Assembly: GCA_035517595.1 (NCBI GenBank)
Contig: DATIYN010000238.1
Span: 1-13,673 of the forward strand
Length of the DNA: 13,673 bases
Source of the DNA: RBG-16-66-20 sp035517595
Lineage (GTDB): Bacteria > Pseudomonadota > Gammaproteobacteria > Burkholderiales > SG8-39
Direction: 5' to 3'
Of the stretch, positions 6,569 to 13,673 are shown in pieces (the first letter of the stretch is position 1; every line of letters begins with the position of its first letter). Under the pieces are notes generated by a model. It was not told the DNA's origin. It was given only the letters and a program-made list of their open reading frames with translations, and searched no databases. Made by a program: the position numbers and the translations under genes.

Positions 6569-8298
6569 TGATTGTCGCGCGGCACGAAGGCGCCCGACTT
6601 GCCGGCGAGGAAGTCCAGGTCCGCGCCCTGGTCGGCCTGGTTCACGTGGTCGAAGTAGAGCTTCCAGTAGCCGCGCGCCAGCGGCGGATTCGGCTTCTTC
6701 CACTTGAGCTTCCGCTTCCGGATCTCGCGCGCCGAAACCAGCAGGCTCAGCTTGCGCTTCGCGACGTCCAGCTCGATGAGGTCGCCGTTGCGCACGAGCG
6801 CGAGCAGGCCGCCCGCGGCCGCTTCCGGCACCATGTGCAGCACCACCGTGCCGTACGCGGTGCCGCTCATGCGCGCGTCCGAGATCCGCACCATGTCGGT
6901 GACGCCCTTCTTCAGGAGCCTGGGCGGCAGCGGCATGTTGCCAACCTCGGCCATCCCGGGATAGCCCTTCGGGCCGCAGTTCTTCAGCACCATCACGCAC
7001 TTCTCGTCGATCTCGAGCGCCGGATCGTCGATGCGCCGGTGGAAGTCCTCGATGTTCTCGAACACCACGGCGCGGCCGCGGTGCTTCATGAGCTTCGGCG
7101 TTGCCGCCGAGGGCTTGATGATCGCGCCGCCGGGGCAGAGGTTACCGCGCAGCACCGCGATGCCGGCGTTCTTCTTGAACGGCCGCTTGAACGGGGTGAT
7201 GACCTCGCGGTTGTGGCAGGGCGCGTCCTTCACGTTGTCCCAGATCGTCTTGCCGTTGACCGTGAGAACGTCCCTGTTCAGGAGGCCGGCCGTGCCCAAT
7301 TCCCTCAGTACGGCCGGCAGGCCGCCCGCGTAGCAGAAGTCCTCCATGAGGAACTTGCCCGAGGGCATGAGGTTGACGAGCGTGTGCACGCCGCGACCGA
7401 GCCGGTCCCAGTCGTTCAGCGTGAGATCGACGCCGAGCCGCCGCGCGATGGCGATCAGGTGGATCACCGCGTTGGTCGAGCCGCCGATCGCGGCGTTGGC
7501 GCGGATCGCGTTCTCGAACGCCTTCTTCGTGAGGATCTTCGAGATCGTGACCTTGCGCTTCACGAGCTCGACGATGCGCCGCCCGGCCATGCGCGCGATC
7601 AGGTTGCGGCGCGCGTCCACGGCCGGGTAGGCCGCGTTGCCCGGCATGCCGATGCCGAGCGCCTCCACCATCGAGGCCATGGTGGAGGCCGTGCCCATCA
7701 CCATGCAATGGCCGTGCGAGCGGTGCATGCACGACTCGGCCTCGTGGAATTCGTCCTTCGTCAGTCTGCCCGCGCGCAGGTCCTCGGACATCGACCAGAC
7801 GTTGGTGCCCGAACCGATGTCGGTGCCGCGGTACTTGCCCGAGAGCATCGGCCCGCCCGACACCGCGATCGCCGGCAGGTCGACCGACGCCGCGCCCATG
7901 AGCAGCGAGGGCGTCGTCTTGTCGCAGCCCACGAGCAGCACCGTGCCGTCGACGGGATTCGCGCGCAGCGACTCCTCGACGTCCATCGACGCGAGGTTGC
8001 GGTAGAGCATCGCAGTGGGCCGCAGCAGCGTCTCGCCGAGCGACATCACCGGGAACTCGAGCGGGAAACCGCCCGCTTCGAGCACGCCCATCTTCACGTG
8101 CTCGGCGAGCGTGCGGAAGTGCGAGTTGCAGGGCACGAGCTCCGAGTACGTGTTGCAGATGCCGATGACCGGGCGGCCGTCGAACTGGTCCTGCGGGATG
8201 CCGCGGTTCTTCACCCAGCTACGATAGATGAAGCCGTAGATGTCGTCCCGCCCGAACCAGCGGACCGAGCGCAGCTGCGGCGTTTTCGTTTTCGCCAT
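6565..8298 (-). CDS. IlvD/Edd family sugar-acid dehydratase, L-arabinonate dehydratase-like
   Basis: A 577-residue iron-sulfur dehydratase that converts an aldonate to a 2-keto-3-deoxy acid. Ligand candidates for a [2Fe-2S] cluster are C57 (VPCNSH), C125 (GCDKTTP) and C198 (GHCMVMGTAST), with K127 as the likely carbamylated magnesium ligand and S478 in RISDARMSGT as the proposed base. These positions are each two less than those I recall for Rhizobium L-arabinonate dehydratase (C59, C127, C200, K129, S480), so alignment over most of the protein looks gap-free. Length agrees with sugar-acid dehydratases rather than with IlvD proper. The ATG at 8298 is 1 nt after the SDR stop. Substrate could be L-arabinonate, D-xylonate, D-fuconate or another aldonate; a role in branched-chain amino acid synthesis is unlikely in this operon. 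Confidence 0.9.
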   Translation of the reverse strand: MAKTKTPQLRSVRWFGRDDIYGFIYRSWVKNRGIPQDQFDGRPVIGICNTYSELVPCNSHFRTLAEHVKMGVLEAGGFPLEFPVMSLGETLLRPTAMLYRNLASMDVEESLRANPVDGTVLLVGCDKTTPSLLMGAASVDLPAIAVSGGPMLSGKYRGTDIGSGTNVWSMSEDLRAGRLTKDEFHEAESCMHRSHGHCMVMGTASTMASMVEALGIGMPGNAAYPAVDARRNLIARMAGRRIVELVKRKVTISKILTKKAFENAIRANAAIGGSTNAVIHLIAIARRLGVDLTLNDWDRLGRGVHTLVNLMPSGKFLMEDFCYAGGLPAVLRELGTAGLLNRDVLTVNGKTIWDNVKDAPCHNREVITPFKRPFKKNAGIAVLRGNLCPGGAIIKPSAATPKLMKHRGRAVVFENIEDFHRRIDDPALEIDEKCVMVLKNCGPKGYPGMAEVGNMPLPPRLLKKGVTDMVRISDARMSGTAYGTVVLHMVPEAAAGGLLALVRNGDLIELDVAKRKLSLLVSAREIRKRKLKWKKPNPPLARGYWKLYFDHVNQADQGADLDFLAGKSGAFVPRDNH

Positions 8299-8299
8299 G

Positions 8300-9001
8300 T
8301 CAGTAGGTGGCGCGGCCGCCGGAAATGTCGAATACACCTCCGGTCGTGAAAGAACAATCCTCCGAGGCCAGCCAGCAGGCGAGCGCGGCGATCTCCTCGA
8401 CCTTGACGAATCGGCCCATCGGGATCTTGGAGAGCATGAACTTCGCGAATTCGGGCGTCACCTGGTTGAGGATCGCGGTCTGCGCGGCGGCGGGCGTGAT
8501 GCAGTTGACGAGCACGCCGGAGGTCGCGAGCTCCTTGCCGAGCGCCTTCGTGAACGCAATCAGCCCGCCCTTGGCGGCCGCGTAGGCGGCGGCGTTGGGG
8601 TTGCCTTCCTTGCCCGCGATGGAGGCGATGTTGACGATGCGTCCGTAGCCCGCCTTCACCATCTGCGGCACCACCGCGCGGCAGCAGTAGAACGGGCCGT
8701 TCAAATCGATGTCGATGACGCGTTTCCAGTCCTCGACCGGGTAGTCGACGACCGGGGCAGTCGGTCCCGCGATGCCTGCATTGTTGATGAATATGTCGAT
8801 CTTCCTGAGCTGCTTGAGAGTTCTCTCAAGAGCTTTTTCTACGGAAGACAGATTCGAAACATCGACCTTGTCCGAACCACTGATGTCCCAGATCGCGACT
8901 TTCGCGCCCGAGGCCTCCAGCCGCTTCGCGATGGCGGCGCCGATGCCGATCATGCCGCCGGTGACGACGGCCGTCCTGCCCTTGAAATCCAGCTGGTTCA
9001 T
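8300..9001 (-). CDS. short-chain dehydrogenase/reductase (classical SDR, NAD-type)
   Basis: A 233-residue classical SDR. The Rossmann motif is TGGMIGIG (14-21), D39 at the end of strand 2 (AIWDIS) points to NAD rather than NADP, and NNAG (73-76), N101, S127, Y140 and K144 (YAAAK) make the catalytic tetrad. The C-terminal GGVFDISGGRATY is usual for FabG-like sugar dehydrogenases. In an operon with an aldonate dehydratase its likely job is oxidation of a sugar to its lactone or of a hydroxyl on a sugar acid or keto-deoxy acid; which one cannot be told. The ATG at 9001 overlaps the permease stop as ATGA and has AGGAG 10 nt upstream. A stretch of roughly 100 bp within the gene (8781-8880) is far lower in G+C than its surroundings. 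Confidence 0.9.
   Translation of the reverse strand: MNQLDFKGRTAVVTGGMIGIGAAIAKRLEASGAKVAIWDISGSDKVDVSNLSSVEKALERTLKQLRKIDIFINNAGIAGPTAPVVDYPVEDWKRVIDIDLNGPFYCCRAVVPQMVKAGYGRIVNIASIAGKEGNPNAAAYAAAKGGLIAFTKALGKELATSGVLVNCITPAAAQTAILNQVTPEFAKFMLSKIPMGRFVKVEEIAALACWLASEDCSFTTGGVFDISGGRATY
8808..8838 (+). terminator. intrinsic-terminator-like hairpin with T-tract, antisense inside the SDR gene
   Basis: On the plus strand CTTGAGAG (8813-8820) and CTCTCAAG (8823-8830) form a perfect 8-bp inverted repeat with TT between. AGCT on each side (8808-8811 and 8831-8834) can extend the stem past one bulged G, and TTTTT follows at 8834-8838. The direction is antisense to the operon, so it would stop antisense transcripts. 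It may instead be a chance product of the low-G+C codons here. Confidence 0.35.
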
Positions 9002-9873
9002 TCCTTGACCGCTCCTGTCATGCCCGACACGTAATACTCGACGAAAAACGAATACAGCAGCGCCACCGGCAGCGAGCCGAGCAGGGCGCCGGCCATCAGC
9101 GATCCCCAGTGGTAGACGTCGCCCTCGACGAGCTCGGTGACCACGCCCACCGGCACGGTTTTCATTTCCGAGGAGGAAATGAAGGTGAGCGCGTAGATGA
9201 ACTCGTTCCACGACAGCGTGAAGGCGAAGATACCCGCCGAGATCAGGCCGGGCACCGCGAGCGGCAGCACGATCCTGGTGAGCACCTGCCAGCGCGTCGC
9301 ACCGTCGATGAGCGCGCACTCCTCGAGCTCGAAGGGGATCGACCGGAAGTAGCCCATCAGCAGCCAGGTGCAGAACGGGATCAGGAAGGTCGGGTAGGTG
9401 AGGATCAGCGCCCAGCGGGTGTCGAACAGGCCGAGCTGAGTCACGATAGCGGCGAGCGGGATGAACAGGATCGAGGGCGGCACCAGGTACGCGAGAAAGA
9501 TCGACAGGCCGACCTGCTTCGAGCCCCGGTAGCGCAGCCGCTCGATGGCGTAGGCGGCGAGCACCGAGGCTGCCAGCGAGGCGAACGTCGACACTACGGA
9601 AACCACGACGGTGTTCCACATCCAGTCCGGGTAGGAAGTATGGAACAGGAGCTTCTCGATGTGGGCGAAGGTAGGATGGCTCACCCAGAACGGATTGCCG
9701 TCGCGCGAGAGCAGCTCCGCATCGGGCTTGAAGGCGGTCGTCGCCATCCAGTAGAAGGGGAACAGCAGCACGAACGTGAACACGCCGAGCGGCAGGTAGA
9801 CCACGGCCACGCGGCGCGGCAGCGTGATCAGGTAGCTCATGCCCTGCGTGTCGGTGACCTGCTCCTGGCTCAT
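8998..9873 (-). CDS. ABC sugar transporter inner-membrane permease, MalG/UgpE type
   Basis: A 291-residue permease of the CUT1 carbohydrate importers. The first membrane helix is about residues 25-45, followed by a periplasmic loop and five further hydrophobic stretches up to about 285. The cytoplasmic EAA loop that docks to the ATPase is ECALIDGATRWQVLTRIVLP (185-204). The N-terminal form with an early FPFYWMATTAFKP segment is typical of the second, MalG-like subunit. Its ATG is 7 nt after the stop of the MalF-like gene and its stop overlaps the SDR start (ATGA). It should form the membrane channel with the MalF-like protein. Specificity cannot be read from the sequence. Confidence 0.92.
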   Translation of the reverse strand: MSQEQVTDTQGMSYLITLPRRVAVVYLPLGVFTFVLLFPFYWMATTAFKPDAELLSRDGNPFWVSHPTFAHIEKLLFHTSYPDWMWNTVVVSVVSTFASLAASVLAAYAIERLRYRGSKQVGLSIFLAYLVPPSILFIPLAAIVTQLGLFDTRWALILTYPTFLIPFCTWLLMGYFRSIPFELEECALIDGATRWQVLTRIVLPLAVPGLISAGIFAFTLSWNEFIYALTFISSSEMKTVPVGVVTELVEGDVYHWGSLMAGALLGSLPVALLYSFFVEYYVSGMTGAVKE

Positions 9874-9880
9874 TCGGCGC

Positions 9881-10780
9881 TCACTTGTCCTCGGTGCCCT
9901 GCTGCCAGGCCCGCCGCTGCAGGCCGAAATAGGAAAACATGATCGCGGCCAGCAGGAACGGCACCATCGCGATGGCGATGGCGGCGCCTTCGCCGAGCGC
10001 GCCGCCGGGGATGGCGCGCTGGAACGATAGCGTTGCCATCAGGTGCGTCGCATTGAGGGGCCCGCCGCGCGTGATCACGTAGATGAGCTGGAAATCTGTG
10101 AAGGTGAACAGCACCGAGAACGTCATGACGACCGCGATGATCGGCGTCAGCAGTGGCAGCGTGACGTAGCGGAAGCGGTGCCAGCCAGTGGCGCCGTCGA
10201 TCGCCGCCGCCTCGTAGAGCGAGGGCGAGATGGTCTGCAGCCCCGCGAGCAGCGTGATGGCGACGAAGGGCACGCCGCGCCAGACGTTGGCGGCGATCAC
10301 CGAGAGGCGGGCATTCCACGGATCGCCGAGGAAGTCGATGTACTGGCTGATCAGCCCGAAGCGGTGCAGCACCCAGCTGATCACGGAGAACTGCGCATCG
10401 AACATCCACCAGAAGGCGATCGCCGAGAGCGCCGTCGGAACGATGTAAGGCAGCAGAACCGCGGCGCGGAAGAAGCTCTTGATCGGGATGCGCTCGTTAA
10501 GCAGGATGGCGAGCCACAGTCCGAGGAAGAACTTGAGCACGCTCGCGACGACGGTGTAGAACAACGTGTTGAACAGCGCGAGGCGCGTGACCTCGTCGCC
10601 CCACAGGAACTGGTAGTTCTCGAGGCCGATCCAGTGCCCGGCGCGGCCGATCTTGGTGTCAGTGAAGCCCAGCCAGGTGCCCAGGCCGAGCGGGTAGGTC
10701 AGGAACAGGAGCAGCAGAACGCCCGCGGGGAGCATGAACAGCCCCCCGAGGACGTTCCGGCTTTCGAGCCAACGCTTCAA
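9881..10780 (-). CDS. ABC sugar transporter inner-membrane permease, MalF/UgpA type, TTG start
   Basis: A 299-residue CUT1 permease. The first helix FMLPAGVLLLLFLTYPLGL (15-33) leads into the loop GFTDTKIG and IGLENYQFL (51-59), typical of MalF/UgpA-like subunits. The EAA loop is EAAAIDGATGWHRFRYVTLP (190-209), and further helices extend to about 285. The start is TTG at 10780, 1 nt after the stop of the binding-protein gene; AAGGTG just upstream, inside the last codons of that gene, could serve as ribosome-binding site. No ATG or GTG gives a complete first helix, so TTG is preferred. It pairs with the MalG-like permease and the ATPase at 12124-13173. Confidence 0.91.
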   Translation of the reverse strand: MKRWLESRNVLGGLFMLPAGVLLLLFLTYPLGLGTWLGFTDTKIGRAGHWIGLENYQFLWGDEVTRLALFNTLFYTVVASVLKFFLGLWLAILLNERIPIKSFFRAAVLLPYIVPTALSAIAFWWMFDAQFSVISWVLHRFGLISQYIDFLGDPWNARLSVIAANVWRGVPFVAITLLAGLQTISPSLYEAAAIDGATGWHRFRYVTLPLLTPIIAVVMTFSVLFTFTDFQLIYVITRGGPLNATHLMATLSFQRAIPGGALGEGAAIAIAMVPFLLAAIMFSYFGLQRRAWQQGTEDK

Positions 10781-10781
10781 A

Positions 10782-12098
10782 TCACACCTTGTAGTAGCGC
10801 TCGGCGCGCTTCTGTGCGCGCTCGGCCGCTTCCTTCGGCGACTTGGCGCCGCTCGCCGCTTCCGCGACCATGTCGACGACGATGAAGTCCGCCAGCGCGC
10901 CCGCCGAGGCGTAGCCGAGCTTGCCGGCGTAGCCTGCCGGCCGCGTGTCGCGCAGCACGTCGCGGTAGGCGGTGTGCTTCGGGTCGGCGGTCCAGATCGG
11001 GTTCTTCTCGTAGGCGCGCAGGGGCTGCGCCACGTAGCCGATGCTCGCCTGCATCCACGGCCCGAATTGCTCTTCCTCCATCATGAAGCGCAGGAACTCC
11101 TTGGCCGCCTTCGGGTACTTCGTGTACTTGAATATCATCTGGTTGAAGAACAGCTGGAACGCCGTGTTCACGCCCACCGGCCCCACCGGATAGAGCGCGT
11201 GGTTGATGTCTTCCGTGAGCGCCTTGATCTTCGGGTCCTGAGAGGTCTTCGCGGCGTAGTAGATCGAGATGCCGTTGTTGGTGACCGAGACCTGGCCGTC
11301 GAGGAAGGCCTTGTTGTTGCTCGGGTCGAGCCAGGACAGCGTGCCCGGCACGAAAGTGCCGTACAACTCCTTGGCGTACTCCAGCGCCTTGACCGTCTCC
11401 GCGCTGTTGACGACGACGTTGTTCTTCTCGTCGACCATCTTGCCGCCGAAAGCCCACAGCAGCCAGTAGCACCAGGTGTTCGCGTCGCCGGTGGCATGGC
11501 CGAGCGCGAAGCCGCCCGGGGCGCCCTTGTCCTTGAGCGCCTTCATCATTTTCAGGAAGCCGTCGGTGTCCTTCGGGAAGGCCGAGTAGCCGGCGGCCTT
11601 GAGCGCGCTCTCGCGGTACACCATCATGCTGCCGGCGGCGCCGAGCGGCACGCCGACCCAGCGGCTGCCGTGCTTCAGGTAGGCCTCGCACACCGGGTAC
11701 CAGCCGCCGTATTTCTTGCCGAGGTAGGTGCACAGGTCGGTGACGTCGAGCAGCTTCTCGGGGTACAGGTTGGCGTCGTCGTTGGTCGACAGGATGATGT
11801 CGGGGCCCGCGCCGGTATTGGCCGCCACGGCCGCCTTCGGCCGCACGTCCTCCCAGCCCTCGTTGTCCACGCGCACCTCGATGCCGGTCTTCTTGGTGAA
11901 GGCCTCGACATTCTTCATGTACTGGTCGATGTCGCCCTGCACGAAGCGGCTCCAGCGCAGCACGCGCAGCTTGGCGCCCTTCTCTGGCGTGTTGCTCCAC
12001 TGGGCGTGGGCATCCTTCACCCAGATCATCGGGGCGGCCGCGCCCGCGGCGATGCCCGCCGTCGTCTTCAGGAACTCCCTGCGTTTCATCTTGCTCAT
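10782..12098 (-). CDS. ABC transporter extracellular solute-binding protein (CUT1), Tat signal
   Basis: A 438-residue periplasmic binding protein of the bacterial family 1 sugar binders. The N-terminus has a twin-arginine signal: KRREFLK (5-11), an alanine/glycine-rich core, and likely cleavage after DAHA at residue 32, so the protein is probably exported folded. The mature part shows LRVLRWS, GAGPDIILSTNDDANLYPE (96-114), GVPLGAAGSMMVYRESALKA and a C-terminal aromatic-rich region with NTAFQLFFNQ, all usual for CUT1 binders. The ligand should be a sugar, oligosaccharide or sugar acid; the linked acid-sugar enzymes favour a sugar-acid-related compound, which is inference. The ATG at 12098 is preferred because AGGAG lies 5 nt upstream; a second ATG, at codon 4, is also possible. 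Confidence 0.93.
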   Translation of the reverse strand: MSKMKRREFLKTTAGIAAGAAAPMIWVKDAHAQWSNTPEKGAKLRVLRWSRFVQGDIDQYMKNVEAFTKKTGIEVRVDNEGWEDVRPKAAVAANTGAGPDIILSTNDDANLYPEKLLDVTDLCTYLGKKYGGWYPVCEAYLKHGSRWVGVPLGAAGSMMVYRESALKAAGYSAFPKDTDGFLKMMKALKDKGAPGGFALGHATGDANTWCYWLLWAFGGKMVDEKNNVVVNSAETVKALEYAKELYGTFVPGTLSWLDPSNNKAFLDGQVSVTNNGISIYYAAKTSQDPKIKALTEDINHALYPVGPVGVNTAFQLFFNQMIFKYTKYPKAAKEFLRFMMEEEQFGPWMQASIGYVAQPLRAYEKNPIWTADPKHTAYRDVLRDTRPAGYAGKLGYASAGALADFIVVDMVAEAASGAKSPKEAAERAQKRAERYYKV

Positions 12099-12103
12099 GC
12101 GCT

Positions 12104-12108
12104 CTCCT
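12104..12108 (-). promoter_or_regulatory. strong ribosome-binding site of the solute-binding protein gene
   Basis: AGGAG on the minus strand with 5-nt spacing to the ATG at 12098, inside the 25-nt gap after the ATPase gene. It is one of the best such sites in the operon, as expected for the binding protein, which is needed in excess over the membrane parts. Confidence 0.6.
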
Positions 12109-12123
12109 GTGTGTCGTGAGTAG

Positions 12124-13173
<1,050 letters not shown>

Positions 13174-13174
13174 G

Positions 13175-13673
13175 CTATTTCCCCGCCTCCTTCCAGTCTC
13201 GGCTGTAGCGCCGCTTGGTCATGTCCATGTGGCGCCGCATCGCCGCGCGCGCCGCGGCCGGCGAGCGCGCCAGGATCGCCTCGAGCACCGCCCCGTGCTC
13301 GCTCGTGGTGTCGCCGGCCATCGCCGGGTATTCGAGCTTGGTCTCCAGCGCCCGGTAGAGCGGCCCGACGCGCTGGTCCCAGAGTGTCTGCACGACGAGC
13401 TCGAGCGCGCTGTTGCCCGTCGCCTGCGCGATCGCGACGTGGTACGCGCGGTCGGCGTCGAGGGGATTGCGGTCGTGCTTCGCCTCGCGCAGCAGGTCGG
13501 CGTGCGCCTTGCGCACCGCGCGCAGCTGCGCCACGGTGCCGTGGCGCGCCGCGAGCGCCGCGCACTCGCCTTCGATGAGCCAGCGCGCCCGGATTACCTC
13601 GAAAGGTCCCGAGGCGCCCGCGATCTCGGCCGCGCGGCCGCGCCGGTCGGCCTGCGATACGTAGATCCCGGAG
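13175..13673 (-). CDS. FadR/GntR-family transcriptional regulator, FCD domain, 5' end outside window
   Basis: Only the C-terminal 165 residues are present; the start is beyond base 13673. The first visible residues, SGIYV, are the end of the wing of a GntR winged helix. The rest is an FCD ligand-binding domain: IRARWLIEGECAALAA, the metal site D-x3-H in DADRAYHVAIAQATGN, then histidines in SEHGAVLEAILA and MRRHMDM. This D/H/H/H set is typical of FadR-type regulators that bind a metal ion and an organic acid such as a sugar acid or lactate. Its stop is 1 nt before the ATPase start, so it is co-transcribed with the genes it probably controls, most likely as a repressor relieved by the substrate or an intermediate. 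The operator would be upstream, outside the window. Confidence 0.92.
   Translation of the reverse strand, partial: SGIYVSQADRRGRAAEIAGASGPFEVIRARWLIEGECAALAARHGTVAQLRAVRKAHADLLREAKHDRNPLDADRAYHVAIAQATGNSALELVVQTLWDQRVGPLYRALETKLEYPAMAGDTTSEHGAVLEAILARSPAAARAAMRRHMDMTKRRYSRDWKEAGK

Noticed and set aside
5525..7000. Extended version of the kinase frame reaching 432 bases into the dehydratase gene
   Set aside because: The extra N-terminal sequence is out-of-frame reading of the dehydratase gene and has no family similarity. The kinase fold begins at the VLILADDLTG segment.
6565..8298. Assignment as IlvD, dihydroxy-acid dehydratase of branched-chain amino acid synthesis
   Set aside because: The cysteine, lysine and serine positions match L-arabinonate dehydratase with a constant offset of two, and the gene sits inside a sugar uptake operon.
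6568..8349. Long open frame (593 codons) on the plus strand opposite the IlvD/Edd dehydratase gene
   Set aside because: It mirrors a well-supported gene, is very rich in arginine, alanine, histidine and valine, and shows no domain motif. Such antisense frames are expected in DNA of this G+C content.

Overview
The window is about 13.7 kb of very GC-rich, densely packed bacterial chromosome. The G+C content (near 68-70% by eye), codon use, a CUT1 sugar ABC importer with a UgpC/MalK-type ATPase, RsmE and a DUF4189 secreted protein together suggest a proteobacterium, most likely a betaproteobacterium such as a Burkholderiales member. That placement is inference: no rRNA or other marker gene is present. 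I count 13 protein-coding genes, with partial genes at both edges. I see no tRNA, rRNA, CRISPR array, insertion sequence or phage gene, and no gene-free stretch over 80 bp.

Right-hand two thirds (13673 down to 4518, all minus strand): one tightly coupled operon for uptake and breakdown of a sugar or sugar acid. In order of transcription it holds a FadR/GntR-family regulator (5' end outside the window), an ABC ATPase, a Tat-exported solute-binding protein, two permeases, a short-chain dehydrogenase, an IlvD/Edd dehydratase closely resembling L-arabinonate dehydratase, a compact DUF1537 four-carbon acid-sugar kinase, and a PdxA2-type 4-phospho-acid dehydrogenase. Junctions are 1-nt gaps, 4-nt start/stop overlaps (ATGA twice, CTGA once), and gaps of 7 and 25 nt. 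The kinase appears to start with CTG. The combination is unusual: kinase plus PdxA2 alone makes a tetronate (D-threonate-type) route to dihydroxyacetone phosphate, while SDR plus IlvD/Edd dehydratase belongs to non-phosphorylated aldonate routes. How they join is not settled by the sequence and is the best candidate here for an undescribed pathway.

Middle: a SAM-dependent methyltransferase of the leucine carboxyl methyltransferase type with an N-terminal hydrophobic segment (minus strand, 3517-4467) converges on a metallo-beta-lactamase-fold lactonase (plus strand, 2688-3446) that keeps all active-site residues of the AiiA quorum-quenching lactonase.

Left: divergent from the lactonase is a full-length UxaA/GarD-type dehydratase (SAF domain plus catalytic region). 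It overlaps by GTGA a small secreted cysteine-rich DUF4189 protein, followed by rsmE, cut by the window edge. The window thus carries two unrelated acid-sugar dehydratases, a lactonase, a kinase and a phospho-acid dehydrogenase, so it reads as an acid-sugar catabolic locus next to a housekeeping gene.
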